The translations under genes and the position numbers were made by a program. Positions 15,970 to 24,851 of a stretch of 45,292 nucleotides of DNA are shown here, piece by piece; within the stretch, counting starts at the first letter, position 1; the number at the start of each line of letters is the position of its first letter. Origin of the DNA: Deltaproteobacteria bacterium UBA6967 (lineage in GTDB: Bacteria; SAR324; NAC60-12); contig DJYX01000113.1 in the NCBI GenBank assembly GCA_002450295.1, positions 1-45,292 on the forward strand, given 5' to 3'. The notes below the pieces were generated by a model, which saw only the letters and a list, made by a program, of their open reading frames with translations, had not been told where the DNA came from and did no database searches.

Positions 15970-17727
15970 CTATTCTACAGATCTTCCAAAAGCGTAACGT
16001 CGGATCTGCTTTCCAGTGCTGTCGATTTCTTCTCCTCTCCAGGGTAAGCCATCCCGAAATACACCGTCGAATTTGATCCCGTCAGCATGAATGTATGTTC
16101 CTTTGCCTTGTGGAATCCCTTTGATGAAATTTCCCTGGTATCGGTCCTTATTGGGCCAGATATAAGTTCCCTCACCTTGAAAGAAGTCTTTTACGAATTC
16201 CCCCATGTACAATCTTCCGTCTGGCCATGAGAAAGTTCCTTTCCCATGTTTTTTTCCAGATTGAAAGTTGCCGATATACTTCCTTCCATCCGCATGGTTC
16301 AGTTCACCTGGTCCGTTGATCAGTCCTTTCTTGAAATTACCAATGATCTTTTTGCCATTTGACCATGTCAATTGACCCCTGCCCTCAACAACACCCTTAT
16401 TGAATTCACCGGTATAAATTCTTCCATCCGGCCAAGCCAGGGTTCCTGCACCATCAGGTAAAGACTCTGAGAACTGCCCCGTATATTTTTTCCCATCCGG
16501 CCAAATCAAAACACCATCTCCATCAATCTTCCCATCCTTGAAGGATCCTGTGAATTTACGGTTATCCCCAAAGATCAGGGTTCCATTGCCGTGCATGATC
16601 CCTTTACGAACATCACCAGTGTATTCCTTCCCATTTTTGAATGAGAAACTTCCACGCCCATCCGGCTGATTTTCTTTTATCTCACCTATGTATCTGGTCC
16701 CATCAGCGAAAGTATAAACGCCCTTACCTTGTTTGATTCCATTTTGGAATTCACCTGTGTATAAGGCACCGTCCGGCCAACTGTAGGATCCTTTGCCGTT
16801 AAGTTGTCCGTTACGGAATTCACCAGAGTATTTTCTCCCATCAGCCCAAGTGTAGCTTCCTTCTCCATCCTCTCTGCCATAGCGGAAGTCGCCGACATAT
16901 TTTTCACCATTTGGGAAGAAGAAAGCCCCGCTACCATGGGGGATACCATCGTTTAGCTCACCTTCATATCGTTTCCCATCCGGCCATCGATAAATACCAC
17001 GTCCTTCTAATTTGTTATTCTTGAAATTGCCGTAGTAGGTCCGCCCATCTGGCCATTGGTAACTTCCAATTCCATCAAGTTGATCGTTCACAAAGGTGCC
17101 AGAGTATTCCCGCCCATCTGGCCACTTGAGAATCCCCTCCCCGTTGAACTGCTCATTGTTGACCTGACCTTGATAGCTTCTGCCGTCTGGAAAAAGGAAA
17201 TTACCTTCCCCTTTGGGCTGACCCTTCTGAAAAGTTCCTTTGTACTTTCTTCCGTCGTTCCATTGGTAGATCCCTTGACCCTCAAATCGGCCTTCAACAA
17301 ATTGACCTTCGTATTTTTCGCCATCACTTTGTACGAGAGTTCCTTGTCCCCAGGGCTGGCTATTCTTAAACTGACCAACGTACATGTTCCCGCTTGGAAA
17401 TCTGATGGTTCCATCACCTGAAATTCGGTAGTTTTTTACGGGACCTACAAATCGACTCCCATCAGGAAGATTCAAAATTCCCATTCCATCGGGCCTACCA
17501 TCTTTGAAAATCCCCACAAATAGGGTTCCATCAGGTAAAGTCCCTGTACCGGTCCCGTGTGGAACTCCATTCTTTATCTCTCCTCGGTATGCTTCTTCTG
17601 ACACTGCATTCCCGGCTTTGGACCAATTGTTATTTTGGCGATCAAAAAATAGCTCTGCCGCAAACAATTGAGTGGAACTCAACATCAAGAGTGCAGATAT
17701 CCATAATTTTAGTATTCTTTTGGGCAT
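15970..17727 (-). CDS. Secreted MORN-repeat protein with 22 uninterrupted repeats
   Basis: The 585-residue protein has a signal peptide (MPKRILKLWISALLMLSSTQLFAA) and a short linker. From residue 58 to 563 it is 22 back-to-back MORN repeats of exactly 23 residues with no insertions, of the type GxGxxxWPDGRxYxGxFxxgx. A 22-residue C-terminal cap follows. Such repeats fold into a long beta-hairpin ribbon. Bacterial MORN proteins are mostly uncharacterised; roles in envelope scaffolding or lipid and polymer binding are suggested. AGGAGG precedes the ATG by five bases. It is a single-gene unit, convergent with the efflux operon and divergent from the small-lrgAB operon. At the DNA level it is a 69-base periodic tract, prone to gain or loss of repeats. 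Confidence 0.93.
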   Translation of the reverse strand: MPKRILKLWISALLMLSSTQLFAAELFFDRQNNNWSKAGNAVSEEAYRGEIKNGVPHGTGTGTLPDGTLFVGIFKDGRPDGMGILNLPDGSRFVGPVKNYRISGDGTIRFPSGNMYVGQFKNSQPWGQGTLVQSDGEKYEGQFVEGRFEGQGIYQWNDGRKYKGTFQKGQPKGEGNFLFPDGRSYQGQVNNEQFNGEGILKWPDGREYSGTFVNDQLDGIGSYQWPDGRTYYGNFKNNKLEGRGIYRWPDGKRYEGELNDGIPHGSGAFFFPNGEKYVGDFRYGREDGEGSYTWADGRKYSGEFRNGQLNGKGSYSWPDGALYTGEFQNGIKQGKGVYTFADGTRYIGEIKENQPDGRGSFSFKNGKEYTGDVRKGIMHGNGTLIFGDNRKFTGSFKDGKIDGDGVLIWPDGKKYTGQFSESLPDGAGTLAWPDGRIYTGEFNKGVVEGRGQLTWSNGKKIIGNFKKGLINGPGELNHADGRKYIGNFQSGKKHGKGTFSWPDGRLYMGEFVKDFFQGEGTYIWPNKDRYQGNFIKGIPQGKGTYIHADGIKFDGVFRDGLPWRGEEIDSTGKQIRRYAFGRSVE

Positions 17728-18090
17728 GTAACCTCCTCGTTAAATGAGAAAGAGTGATCATCCAGAATGATTCTAATTTGTCGTTTTCGTTTTAGGTGAT
17801 TTTTCATCCATGAATTTGGCTCACAAAAAATGAGAAATGAATTTTGAATGCATCCAAAAAGCAAATAGAGTAGAAAACTTTCAGCAAACTATCACAATTC
17901 TAGACAGGATTTTGAATTTTTTTCAATTGGCTAGATCAGGAGTCGAATTTAGTTAAGTCTAGAAAATAGGGTGTTCGGTGTTGGATTTGAAAAGTCCCAC
18001 TAGGATTCATTATTTTAACAAGAGCTTTGGCTGACAAGATTTGCAATCAGCAAAGACTCGGAAAAATATTACAGATTGGAGATGAACAAA
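17728..18090. other. Divergent intergenic region between the MORN gene and the lrgAB unit
   Basis: About 360 AT-rich bases. It holds the AGGAGG ribosome-binding site of the MORN gene at its left end and TTGGAG for the small protein gene at its right end. I see A/T runs (for example around 17905-17930) and no convincing gene, RNA or long inverted repeat. Both flanking promoters are expected here but no box pair stands out. Confidence 0.5.
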
Positions 18091-18285
18091 ATGGAGAAGA
18101 TGAATAAGCAAAAGATGCCTGCGGAAATCGGTAAGCTTTTCGGACTGCTATACGATGGCGAAAGCGAGTTACTGGTTCGAATTGCCAGTGAGAATTTAAA
18201 AAAACAGCAGACCAAGCAAGATTTTGAGAAGCAGGACATTGACTCAGAGCAATCAATAAGTCCGAAGAATCCCAGCAAACCATGA
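18091..18285 (+). CDS. Small charged protein translationally coupled to lrgA
   Basis: The 64-residue product starts at the ATG at 18091, nine bases after TTGGAG; a TTG at 18076 or ATG at 18082 in frame are weaker choices. It is soluble, Lys/Glu/Gln-rich in its C-terminal half (NLKKQQTKQDFEKQD), with a short IGKLFGLLYDGESELLVRIA helix pair near residues 13-32. No family is recognised. Its stop overlaps the LrgA start as ATGA (18282-18285), so the two are probably translated together. It may regulate or accompany the LrgAB membrane complex; that is inference from position. Confidence 0.65.
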   Translation: MEKMNKQKMPAEIGKLFGLLYDGESELLVRIASENLKKQQTKQDFEKQDIDSEQSISPKNPSKP

Positions 18286-18662
18286 CTGAAATTCTCAAGG
18301 CGTTTACGTTTTTATTGGGATTCCAATTCCTGGGTACTGCGGCTGTGATGGGGCTAGGAGTGCCGATTCCTGGACCGGTTGCAGGATTACTTTTTCTGAT
18401 TGGCTGGCTGGGAATGAATGCTCCCAGACCCAAGTTGCTAAAGGAGACCGCCCAGGGATTGATTGCCCATCTGTCTTTGCTATTTGTTCCAGCTGCGGTG
18501 GGAATTGTTCAACATTTGGATCGGCTTGCTTTGGAGGGCAAGATCCTGTTGACCGCAGTTGTGGTCAGTACAGTTCTGGCCTTGATCGTCGGAGCTCTGA
18601 CCTTTGTAGTGATGGTACGCGTAACAGGGGCCTTACCAAAGGGAGAGGAACTGCGCTCATGA
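18282..18662 (+). CDS. lrgA: LrgA/CidA family holin-like membrane protein
   Basis: The 126-residue protein has four hydrophobic segments and the family hallmarks: GTAAVMGLGVPIPGPVAGLL (the conserved P-G-P-V-x-G motif near residues 26-36) and LSLLFVPAAVGIVQH near 63-78. LrgA/CidA proteins are small inner-membrane proteins tied to control of murein hydrolases, and in several bacteria to pyruvate or related organic-acid transport with LrgB. It overlaps the small upstream gene and the lrgB gene, both by ATGA junctions, so a tight three-gene unit is translated together. Confidence 0.9.
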   Translation: MTEILKAFTFLLGFQFLGTAAVMGLGVPIPGPVAGLLFLIGWLGMNAPRPKLLKETAQGLIAHLSLLFVPAAVGIVQHLDRLALEGKILLTAVVVSTVLALIVGALTFVVMVRVTGALPKGEELRS

Positions 18663-19381
18663 ACCCAATCAATGAAGTGCAGGATATTTGGGCTTATCTC
18701 CGCACAACCCCACTGCTCTGGTTGATGTTGACCATGTTGGCCTATCTTGTGGGATTTTGGTGTTTTGAAAAAATGAAACGAAGTCCAATTGTGAGCCCGG
18801 TTGCTATTGCTGCGAGTTTTTTGGGAGTCATTCTGTTGATCACCGACACACCATACCCTGTTTACTTTGAAGGTGCCCAGTTTGTTCATTTTCTTCTTGG
18901 ACCAGCGACAGTTTCCCTTGCCATTCCACTGGTGGCAAATTTTCCAAGAGTCCGCAGAGCAGCGATTCCTATGCTAGCAGCTCTGATTGCTAGCTCAGCA
19001 ACGGCAATTTTTGCAGCAATTTTTATTGCCCAAGCGATGGGTGCCTCTGATGAAGCGATCCGTTCTTTGATCCCCAAATCAGTGACCACTCCAATTGCAA
19101 TGGGAATTTCCGAACAGATTGGTGGATTGCCTTCATTAACCGCTGGATTGGTCGTATTGACAGGAATTCTTGGAGCGATCATTGTTACACCCCTGATGAA
19201 TCATCTTGGTTTTCGAGACTGGCGTGCCCGTGGTTTTGCGGTTGGAGTTACTTCCCACGGAATTGGAACGGCGCGTGCCTTTCAGGTGCATGAAGTGGCT
19301 GGGGTGTTTGCTGCGGTTGCCATGGCTCTCAATGGGCTGGTGACAGCATTTGTGGTTGCGCTTTTCTCACAATTGCTTTGA
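18659..19381 (+). CDS. lrgB: LrgB family membrane protein
   Basis: The 240-residue protein has about six or seven membrane spans and strong LrgB motifs: FLLGPATVSLAIPL near 79-92, SVTTPIAMGISEQIGG near 139-154, and the C-terminal GVTSHGIGTARAFQV near 201-215. LrgB partners LrgA/CidA in the membrane; in plants and some bacteria the pair moves glycolate, glycerate or pyruvate. It starts in the ATGA overlap with lrgA. A LarA-family gene lies less than 1 kb away on the opposite strand, which may point to hydroxy-acid metabolism. Confidence 0.92.
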   Translation: MNPINEVQDIWAYLRTTPLLWLMLTMLAYLVGFWCFEKMKRSPIVSPVAIAASFLGVILLITDTPYPVYFEGAQFVHFLLGPATVSLAIPLVANFPRVRRAAIPMLAALIASSATAIFAAIFIAQAMGASDEAIRSLIPKSVTTPIAMGISEQIGGLPSLTAGLVVLTGILGAIIVTPLMNHLGFRDWRARGFAVGVTSHGIGTARAFQVHEVAGVFAAVAMALNGLVTAFVVALFSQLL

Positions 19382-19458
19382 AAAAAATTACCAATTTAGT
19401 CTTACTCCTTCCAACAGTTGCTCTGCTGAAAACTATTTATTTCCGAGACAGGACGTCT

Positions 19459-20292
19459 ATGAAAACACTAAAAAATTCACTTTTCTTAATCCTCCTTTGG
19501 AGCTTTTTTTGGGGATGTACCCCAACTGGCCTAAGAAGCTATATTGTGCTGACGACAAGTAAGAACCCCCAAGATCAGCGAGAGGCGACTGAAGAACTGA
19601 TGAGATTGGCTAAAGAAGGGTCGATCGTTGATCAAATCAAAGCTGAAGGGCATTTGCGCCAGTTGAGCCAGTCCGCCATCCCAGAACAGCAAGAATTAGC
19701 GATCAAGCCTTTGGTCTGGTTTACTTTTGTTTCAGATGATGGCTACATTCAAGAAAGAAGTCTGGCTAGGCTTAAAGGGATACTGACTCATCAAGAATGG
19801 TCTGAAGCCTATAAGTTGAAGACAATCTTTGAAGTCTCAGAATTTATTTTTGGCAGGTCGGGGACGACTGAGGTGTTTGAAAATAAAAGATACTTAGCCA
19901 ATGCAGACAGTTCAGAACGCTTGTTTGCTATCAAATTTTTGGTGGATGCATACCCTGATCTCTCGTCTAAGCTTCAGCAAGATAGTGTAGGAGTGTTTTC
20001 ACAATTTCTGGTTTTAGAACCCACAATACAGAATTGCCCCACCGAAATTTGTAATCCGGAGACAAAGACTGTCGAAAATCCACAGAATAAAAACATTCTT
20101 GGAATCGAAGACTGGAATATAGCTTTAGAACAACTGAAATTAGATCTTTGGTCAAGTCTGCAGGGTCTGCTGAATGAGAGTCGAATCTCTGGGCAGTCCA
20201 GAGAGACGCTCTTGGCTTTGAACAAAGAGGTGATCAGGCTCTCCATTAGCTCTAAGCTTCGAAACAAGTTTTTGAGTCAACCCTTGGAGTAG
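19459..20292 (+). CDS. Putative lipoprotein of unknown function
   Basis: The ATG at 19459 gives 277 residues beginning MKTLKNSLFLILLWSFFWGC, a lipoprotein signal with Cys at residue 20 (an unusual Phe at -3 of the lipobox). An in-frame TTG at 19378, touching the lrgB stop, would put 27 residues before this signal and is less likely. The mature protein is mostly helical, with HEAT-like stretches (DQREATEELMRLAKEGS, ERLFAIKFLVDAYPD), but no catalytic motif. A CPTEICNPETK segment near 195 could form a disulphide. It follows lrgB by 77 bases on the same strand and is convergent with the LarA-type gene. Confidence 0.72.
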   Translation: MKTLKNSLFLILLWSFFWGCTPTGLRSYIVLTTSKNPQDQREATEELMRLAKEGSIVDQIKAEGHLRQLSQSAIPEQQELAIKPLVWFTFVSDDGYIQERSLARLKGILTHQEWSEAYKLKTIFEVSEFIFGRSGTTEVFENKRYLANADSSERLFAIKFLVDAYPDLSSKLQQDSVGVFSQFLVLEPTIQNCPTEICNPETKTVENPQNKNILGIEDWNIALEQLKLDLWSSLQGLLNESRISGQSRETLLALNKEVIRLSISSKLRNKFLSQPLE

Positions 20293-20325
20293 CCTGTTGA
20301 AGATTAGATCACGGATCCCAGCACT

Positions 20326-21612
20326 TTAAGCGGCTGCAAAAGGCACCAGGTAAGGGCCTTCAGGAATGACGGCAACTTCTGCGTCGCCTACCCTTTCAAT
20401 GGCTTCCGCTATTGCCTGATGAAGATCTTGAATCATTTTTACTCCAGTTAGCTTCTGATCCTCCTTGGTCATGCCAGGGCAATACAATTGAACTTCGCCC
20501 ACACGCATAGGTTTCAGTTGCATCTCGCTTTCCCATTCGTCAATTTCTGCGAGATCCTTGGAAAGCAAAGTTTCTAGGAATGCTGCTGGGCCGAGTTCGA
20601 CTAGTCTGGCCTGTGATTCCCGAAATTCTGGTGAGCCGATTCCCTCTGCACACTCTGAAGCAATTATGAGCGTTCCACCTGGCTCCAGGATATCAAGCGG
20701 AGTGACCATCCCTTTGACGGTTTGGTAATAGGTTTTGTCTAAGGGGTATCCTGCAGAACTGGTTAAAATCGTTTTAAATTTCCGACCAACAGGGATCTCG
20801 CAACTGGCTCGGGCAAAATTCACAGCTTCCTGATGGCTGGCGATTACTTCACCAAAGTTTACATGAATCAGGTTCCGTTCTTCATCCAAGATCGTGTTCA
20901 CTGCCAGGATTTTCCCTCCGAGCAGCTGAACGATTTCCAACTGAGATTCATGCAACGGATTCCTATCTAGATTGCAAGAGGCAGCATAAGGACTCTCCAT
21001 GAAGCGCGCGGAATGGAAAGTGCGGATTGTCTCGTGATGGGCGATGCCAGGGGCAATGACCTTTCGGCCGCCTGAGTATCCTGCCATGAAGTGTGGTTCC
21101 ACCAAACCTGTTACTAACTTGAGATCAGCTTCCACGAAGTGGCGATTCAGTCCAAGAGGCACCTGATGGGTTGATGTTTTACCAAGATGAACAATTGAGC
21201 TTTCATCACGAGCGTCATGATTGAGGATTCGGATGTTTTCCGTTACCCAGGGGTCGCCAATGACCTCTTCTAGTTCTTCCCCAAGATTTGGACGATGAAG
21301 GCCTGTAGCAATTAAGATCGTGATGCTATCTCTTTGGATTCCCCCAGCTTCCAGTTCTGCAATAACGGGTTTCAGAAAAAGCTTGTTTGGCACTGGTCTA
21401 GTGATGTCACAGACTAAAATACAGGCAGTTTTTTTGCCCTGCGCTTCTTCAGAGAGCTTCTTGCTGCGGATTGGCTTAGATAGGGCTTGCTGAACAAGAG
21501 CATGCGGGTCTTCGGGTATTAGATACTTGGGTTTGCGAATGATTTGAGGAATGGCTTTTTCTGGTAATTCAACTAACAATCCCTGACGTCCGAAGGAAAG
21601 CTCGACTTGCAT
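20326..21612 (-). CDS. LarA-family (nickel-pincer lactate racemase-like) protein
   Basis: The 428-residue protein carries the LarA signature residues: VCDITRPVPNK (the D-x-x-R-P motif), IATGLHRP with its His, EPHFMAGYSGGRKVIAPG with the Lys that in Lactobacillus LarA is bound to the nickel-pincer cofactor, and IAHHETIRTFHS. LarA interconverts D- and L-lactate; relatives act on other 2-hydroxy acids such as malate, so the substrate is not certain. The cofactor makers LarB, LarC and LarE are not in this window. GGAG precedes the ATG by five bases. It is convergent with the upstream lipoprotein gene, and a small lipoprotein gene lies 139 bases upstream on the same strand. Confidence 0.88.
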   Translation of the reverse strand: MQVELSFGRQGLLVELPEKAIPQIIRKPKYLIPEDPHALVQQALSKPIRSKKLSEEAQGKKTACILVCDITRPVPNKLFLKPVIAELEAGGIQRDSITILIATGLHRPNLGEELEEVIGDPWVTENIRILNHDARDESSIVHLGKTSTHQVPLGLNRHFVEADLKLVTGLVEPHFMAGYSGGRKVIAPGIAHHETIRTFHSARFMESPYAASCNLDRNPLHESQLEIVQLLGGKILAVNTILDEERNLIHVNFGEVIASHQEAVNFARASCEIPVGRKFKTILTSSAGYPLDKTYYQTVKGMVTPLDILEPGGTLIIASECAEGIGSPEFRESQARLVELGPAAFLETLLSKDLAEIDEWESEMQLKPMRVGEVQLYCPGMTKEDQKLTGVKMIQDLHQAIAEAIERVGDAEVAVIPEGPYLVPFAAA

Positions 21613-21751
21613 GAAATCTCCGATTCTTGAATAAAAGTGGTTTTTCCTAATTTTTCAGGAATAAATGAAATAATTTGCTGGAGACAGTACTACAGATTCA
21701 TTTCAAAAATATACTGGAGAGCCATATAACTCCCGTAATGCTTTGAAAAAT

Positions 21752-22042
21752 CTAGGGAAGATTGGGGGCAAGGATCACTGGCTCACTGCTTCGATCTGGA
21801 GTGGGAGGTTTTTTCTCCTGAAACACAGTCTGTAATTGGGCATTTCGGTAGCGGCTCTCATTGATCTTGATTTCGCATTGACGCACTTCGTTGTAATCGC
21901 CGATGCGGTCACAAGCGTTGAACTGAGACCTTGCATAGTTGATATTTGGTGGTTGCTCAGCATTGTTACTGCAGGAAATACCAGTTATTGCAAAACTGAG
22001 TGCCAGAATGAAAAATATAATGTTATGAGTGACTTCCTTCAA
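21752..22042 (-). CDS. Small lipoprotein of unknown function
   Basis: No ATG start fits; TTG codons at 22060 and 22042 are in frame, and the second has AGAGG just upstream, giving about 96 residues. The product starts with a lipoprotein signal (IIFFILALSFAITGISC, lipobox GISC). A short polar mature chain follows, with ACDRIGDYNEVRQCEIKIN, whose two Cys could pair, and a Pro-rich tail. I do not recognise a family. It is divergent from the nucleoside salvage genes, with about 90 bases between them. Confidence 0.6.
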   Translation of the reverse strand: MKEVTHNIIFFILALSFAITGISCSNNAEQPPNINYARSQFNACDRIGDYNEVRQCEIKINESRYRNAQLQTVFQEKKPPTPDRSSEPVILAPNLP

Positions 22043-22134
22043 TAGACCTCTATGAATCAAGTAATGTTTTCAATCCGCTTTTTTTCAGTGCTTTAGTAGA
22101 TTATTTATCATGTCAAGGATCCAAAAATAGAGCA

Positions 22135-22572
22135 ATGCAAAGTATGTCAGAAAATGATGCGATGTTGGATGAGGGAATGCTTTTGGAGGCAGCTAGAGAT
22201 GCCCGGAAGAAAGCTTATGCGCCCTACTCAAGATTTTTGGTTGGAGCTGCTATCTTGGATGATCAGGGGAAGCTTCACAAGGGTTGTAATGTGGAAAATG
22301 CAGCTTACCCACAGGGAACTTGCGCTGAGGCTGGAGCGATCGCTGCCATGATTTTGGCTGAAGGAAGGCAAATCAAAGCGCTCGCAGTTGTTGGCGAAAG
22401 CACAAATCCGGTGACTCCTTGTGGTGGCTGTCGTCAAAAAATACGAGAATTCGCTAAGCCCACAACGCCTATCCTGATTGGGGATCTCAAAGTACTAAGA
22501 TTGCGTCAAACGCTTGCAGAATTACTTCCACACTCTTTCGGTCCAGAATACTTACTCAACGAGCCCCAATGA
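22135..22572 (+). CDS. cdd: Cytidine deaminase
   Basis: The 145-residue protein is a homotetrameric-type cytidine deaminase. It shows the substrate loop YSRFLVGAA near 31-39, NVENAAYPQGTCAEAGAI with zinc ligand Cys63 and catalytic Glu65, and TPCGGCRQ with zinc ligands Cys96 and Cys99. It converts cytidine and deoxycytidine to the uracil forms in the cytoplasm. ATG codons at 22135, 22144 and 22164-region could each start it; the first is used here, without a strong ribosome-binding site. Its stop overlaps the next gene by ATGA, starting a nucleoside salvage and import cluster. Confidence 0.95.
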   Translation: MQSMSENDAMLDEGMLLEAARDARKKAYAPYSRFLVGAAILDDQGKLHKGCNVENAAYPQGTCAEAGAIAAMILAEGRQIKALAVVGESTNPVTPCGGCRQKIREFAKPTTPILIGDLKVLRLRQTLAELLPHSFGPEYLLNEPQ

Positions 22573-23399
22573 CGAATTTTCCTCCCAACAGTTTTGAAAA
22601 AGAGATCAAGAATTCAAGTCAGATCCTCAAAGAAAAGATTGGGGGATTTACTCCCAAGGTTGCGATCATTCTGGGCTCAGGACTCAGCAAGTTCTCGGAT
22701 GAAATAGACCAACTACAAACGATTCAATTCTCTGAGTTGGATGGCTTCCCAGAACCAGTTGTTGGAGGGCATCGTGGAGAGCTTGTGTTTGGTTCTGTTG
22801 GCACAACCCCTGTTGTAATCCTACGGGGCAGAAGTCATTTTTATGAGCATGGAGAAGCGCATAACATGCGTGTTCCAATCGGAGTCTTGAAGCAGATAGG
22901 CTGTGAATTACTGCTGTTGACGAATGCCGCAGGTAGCATGGATCCAGATTCTCCACCAGGATCACTGATGTTGCTTGAGGATACGATCAATCTGACTGGC
23001 GTCTCTCCCTTGTTTGGAGTGGTCGGAGACCAACGCTTTGTGAACATGACCAACGCCCTAGATCCAGAAATAAACCTGCTGATTGAGTCAGAGTCTTTCA
23101 AAGCTGATATTCCATTGAGACGAGGTGTCTATGCTTGGATGACAGGACCACAATTCGAAACCCCATCAGAAATCAGAATGCTGATCACCCTAGGAGCAAA
23201 TTGTGTGGGGATGTCCACAGTGCCTGAGATCATTCTGGCACGTTATTTTGGATTGAAGGTCGTAGCCCTTTCCATTGTGACCAATCAAGCTGCGGGCTTG
23301 AGCGATGAAACATTGAGTCATACTCACACTTTTGAGCAAGCTGCTTTGGCAGGTCCACGGATGACAAAGCTTTTGAAAAATTTCCTGAAAAATTACTAG
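22569..23399 (+). CDS. punA: Purine nucleoside phosphorylase (trimeric, PunA type)
   Basis: The 276-residue enzyme has the trimeric PNP pattern: phosphate loop ILGSGLS at 34-40, GGHRGELVFG at 66-75, GRSHFYEHG near 87-95, TNAAGSM near 118-124, the TGPQFETPSEIRML segment, and VGMSTVPE. The Asn in IVTNQAAG corresponds to the base-binding Asn of 6-oxopurine-specific enzymes, so inosine and guanosine (and deoxy forms) are the likely substrates. It releases the base and ribose-1-phosphate. It overlaps the cytidine deaminase gene by 4 bases and is followed 8 bases later by the thymidine phosphorylase gene. Confidence 0.95.
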   Translation: MTNFPPNSFEKEIKNSSQILKEKIGGFTPKVAIILGSGLSKFSDEIDQLQTIQFSELDGFPEPVVGGHRGELVFGSVGTTPVVILRGRSHFYEHGEAHNMRVPIGVLKQIGCELLLLTNAAGSMDPDSPPGSLMLLEDTINLTGVSPLFGVVGDQRFVNMTNALDPEINLLIESESFKADIPLRRGVYAWMTGPQFETPSEIRMLITLGANCVGMSTVPEIILARYFGLKVVALSIVTNQAAGLSDETLSHTHTFEQAALAGPRMTKLLKNFLKNY

Positions 23400-23407
23400 G
23401 CTGCCAG

Positions 23408-24754
23408 ATGATTCCCCAGGAGTTAATTCGTAAGAAGCGTGATGGACTGGAACTTACACTGCCGGAAATTGAATTCTTGGTTGTAGGATTGACCTCTGGG
23501 CAACTGAGTGAAGGCCAGGTCGCCGCCTTTGCAATGGCAGTCTATTTTCAGGGTATGACGGCAAAAGAATGTGCAGGATTAACGCGGGCAATGATGTGCT
23601 CTGGAGATACCCTCAATTGGAAGAACCTGGAGCTAAATGGACCAGTTTTGGACAAGCACTCCACTGGTGGTATTGGTGATAAGGTTAGCCTCATGCTGGG
23701 TCCTCTGGTTGCAGCATGTGGGGGGTATGTGCCAATGATCTCCGGTCGTGGACTCGGCCATACAGGGGGAACCCTGGATAAACTGGATTCGATTCCTGGG
23801 TATCAGACTGCACCGGATTTGGTGAAATTAAGAAAAGTTGTCAAGGAGGTAGGCGTCGCTATCATTGGGCAAACTTCAGAATTGGCTCCTGCAGATCGCC
23901 GTCTTTATGCGATTCGAGATGTGACTGCCACCGTAGAGAGCATTCCTTTTATTACGGCTTCAATACTCTCCAAGAAACTGGCTGCGGGATTGGATGCTTT
24001 GGTAATGGATGTCAAAACAGGATCTGGGGCATTTATGCCAACGCACGATCAGTCAATGGCTTTGGCGAGAAGCATAGTGGCTGTTGCGGATGAGAATGGA
24101 GTAAAGACCTCCGCACTGCTGACAGATATGAACCAAGTGCTTGGTTTAAATGTAGGGAACGGCTTGGAAGTTCAGGAAACGATCAAATATCTAAAAAATG
24201 AAAAGGTTGATCCTCGACTTGATCAAGTCACCGTCTCCCTCGGTGGAGAATTACTTTTTCTTGGCGGTTTAGTTAGCTCTGCTGAGGAAGGTCGGGCTAG
24301 AATCAGGAATGCTCTCGAGGACGGGTTAGGGGCAGAATATTTTGCTAGAATGGTAGCAGCTCTGGGAGGGCCGGCTGATCTTGTAGAGCACAGTGACCGT
24401 CATTTAGAAAAAGCCGCTGTGGTTTTGCCCGTGATGGCCAAGGAAAGTGGATATCTTGTGAAAATGGATGCACGGGAAATTGGACTGGCCCTAGTCCACT
24501 TGGGAGGAGGAAGAACCCGCGCTGACCAAAAAATTGACTATGCGGTTGGATTCGAAAATTTTGTGGATCTTAATGACTATGTGAGCCAGCAACAACCCAT
24601 TGCCTGTGTTCACGCACGTACAAATTCTGAAGCAGAGCAGGCGATTCTGAATATCCTGAAAGCATGTGTTATTGCTGAGGAGCCAGAAAAAAATATCCAA
24701 TCAAATTGCGTTTACGACTGGATTGCCCTTGACCAAGATGTAGAAGAAGACTAA
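23408..24754 (+). CDS. deoA: Thymidine (pyrimidine-nucleoside) phosphorylase
   Basis: The 448-residue protein matches the anthranilate-phosphoribosyltransferase-like nucleoside phosphorylase family. It has KHSTGGIGDKVSL (phosphate site, near 79-91), MISGRGLGHTGGTLDKLDSIPG (near 115-136), the hinge and Arg-rich segment ADRRLYAIRDVTATV, MDVKTGSGAFM and a C-terminal LVHLGGGRTRADQKIDYAVGF. It splits thymidine or deoxyuridine with phosphate into base and deoxyribose-1-phosphate. It joins cdd and punA in one unit. The BMP-type binding protein starts 97 bases later. Confidence 0.95.
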   Translation: MIPQELIRKKRDGLELTLPEIEFLVVGLTSGQLSEGQVAAFAMAVYFQGMTAKECAGLTRAMMCSGDTLNWKNLELNGPVLDKHSTGGIGDKVSLMLGPLVAACGGYVPMISGRGLGHTGGTLDKLDSIPGYQTAPDLVKLRKVVKEVGVAIIGQTSELAPADRRLYAIRDVTATVESIPFITASILSKKLAAGLDALVMDVKTGSGAFMPTHDQSMALARSIVAVADENGVKTSALLTDMNQVLGLNVGNGLEVQETIKYLKNEKVDPRLDQVTVSLGGELLFLGGLVSSAEEGRARIRNALEDGLGAEYFARMVAALGGPADLVEHSDRHLEKAAVVLPVMAKESGYLVKMDAREIGLALVHLGGGRTRADQKIDYAVGFENFVDLNDYVSQQQPIACVHARTNSEAEQAILNILKACVIAEEPEKNIQSNCVYDWIALDQDVEED

Positions 24755-24851
24755 TTTTCTTTCCTTTTGGCAAAGTTTGTTAGCGTTCTTCTGGTCCAAC
24801 TAACATTACTTCTGTCAGTAAAATTCAACTCTCCATCCCAGAGGAGTCCTC

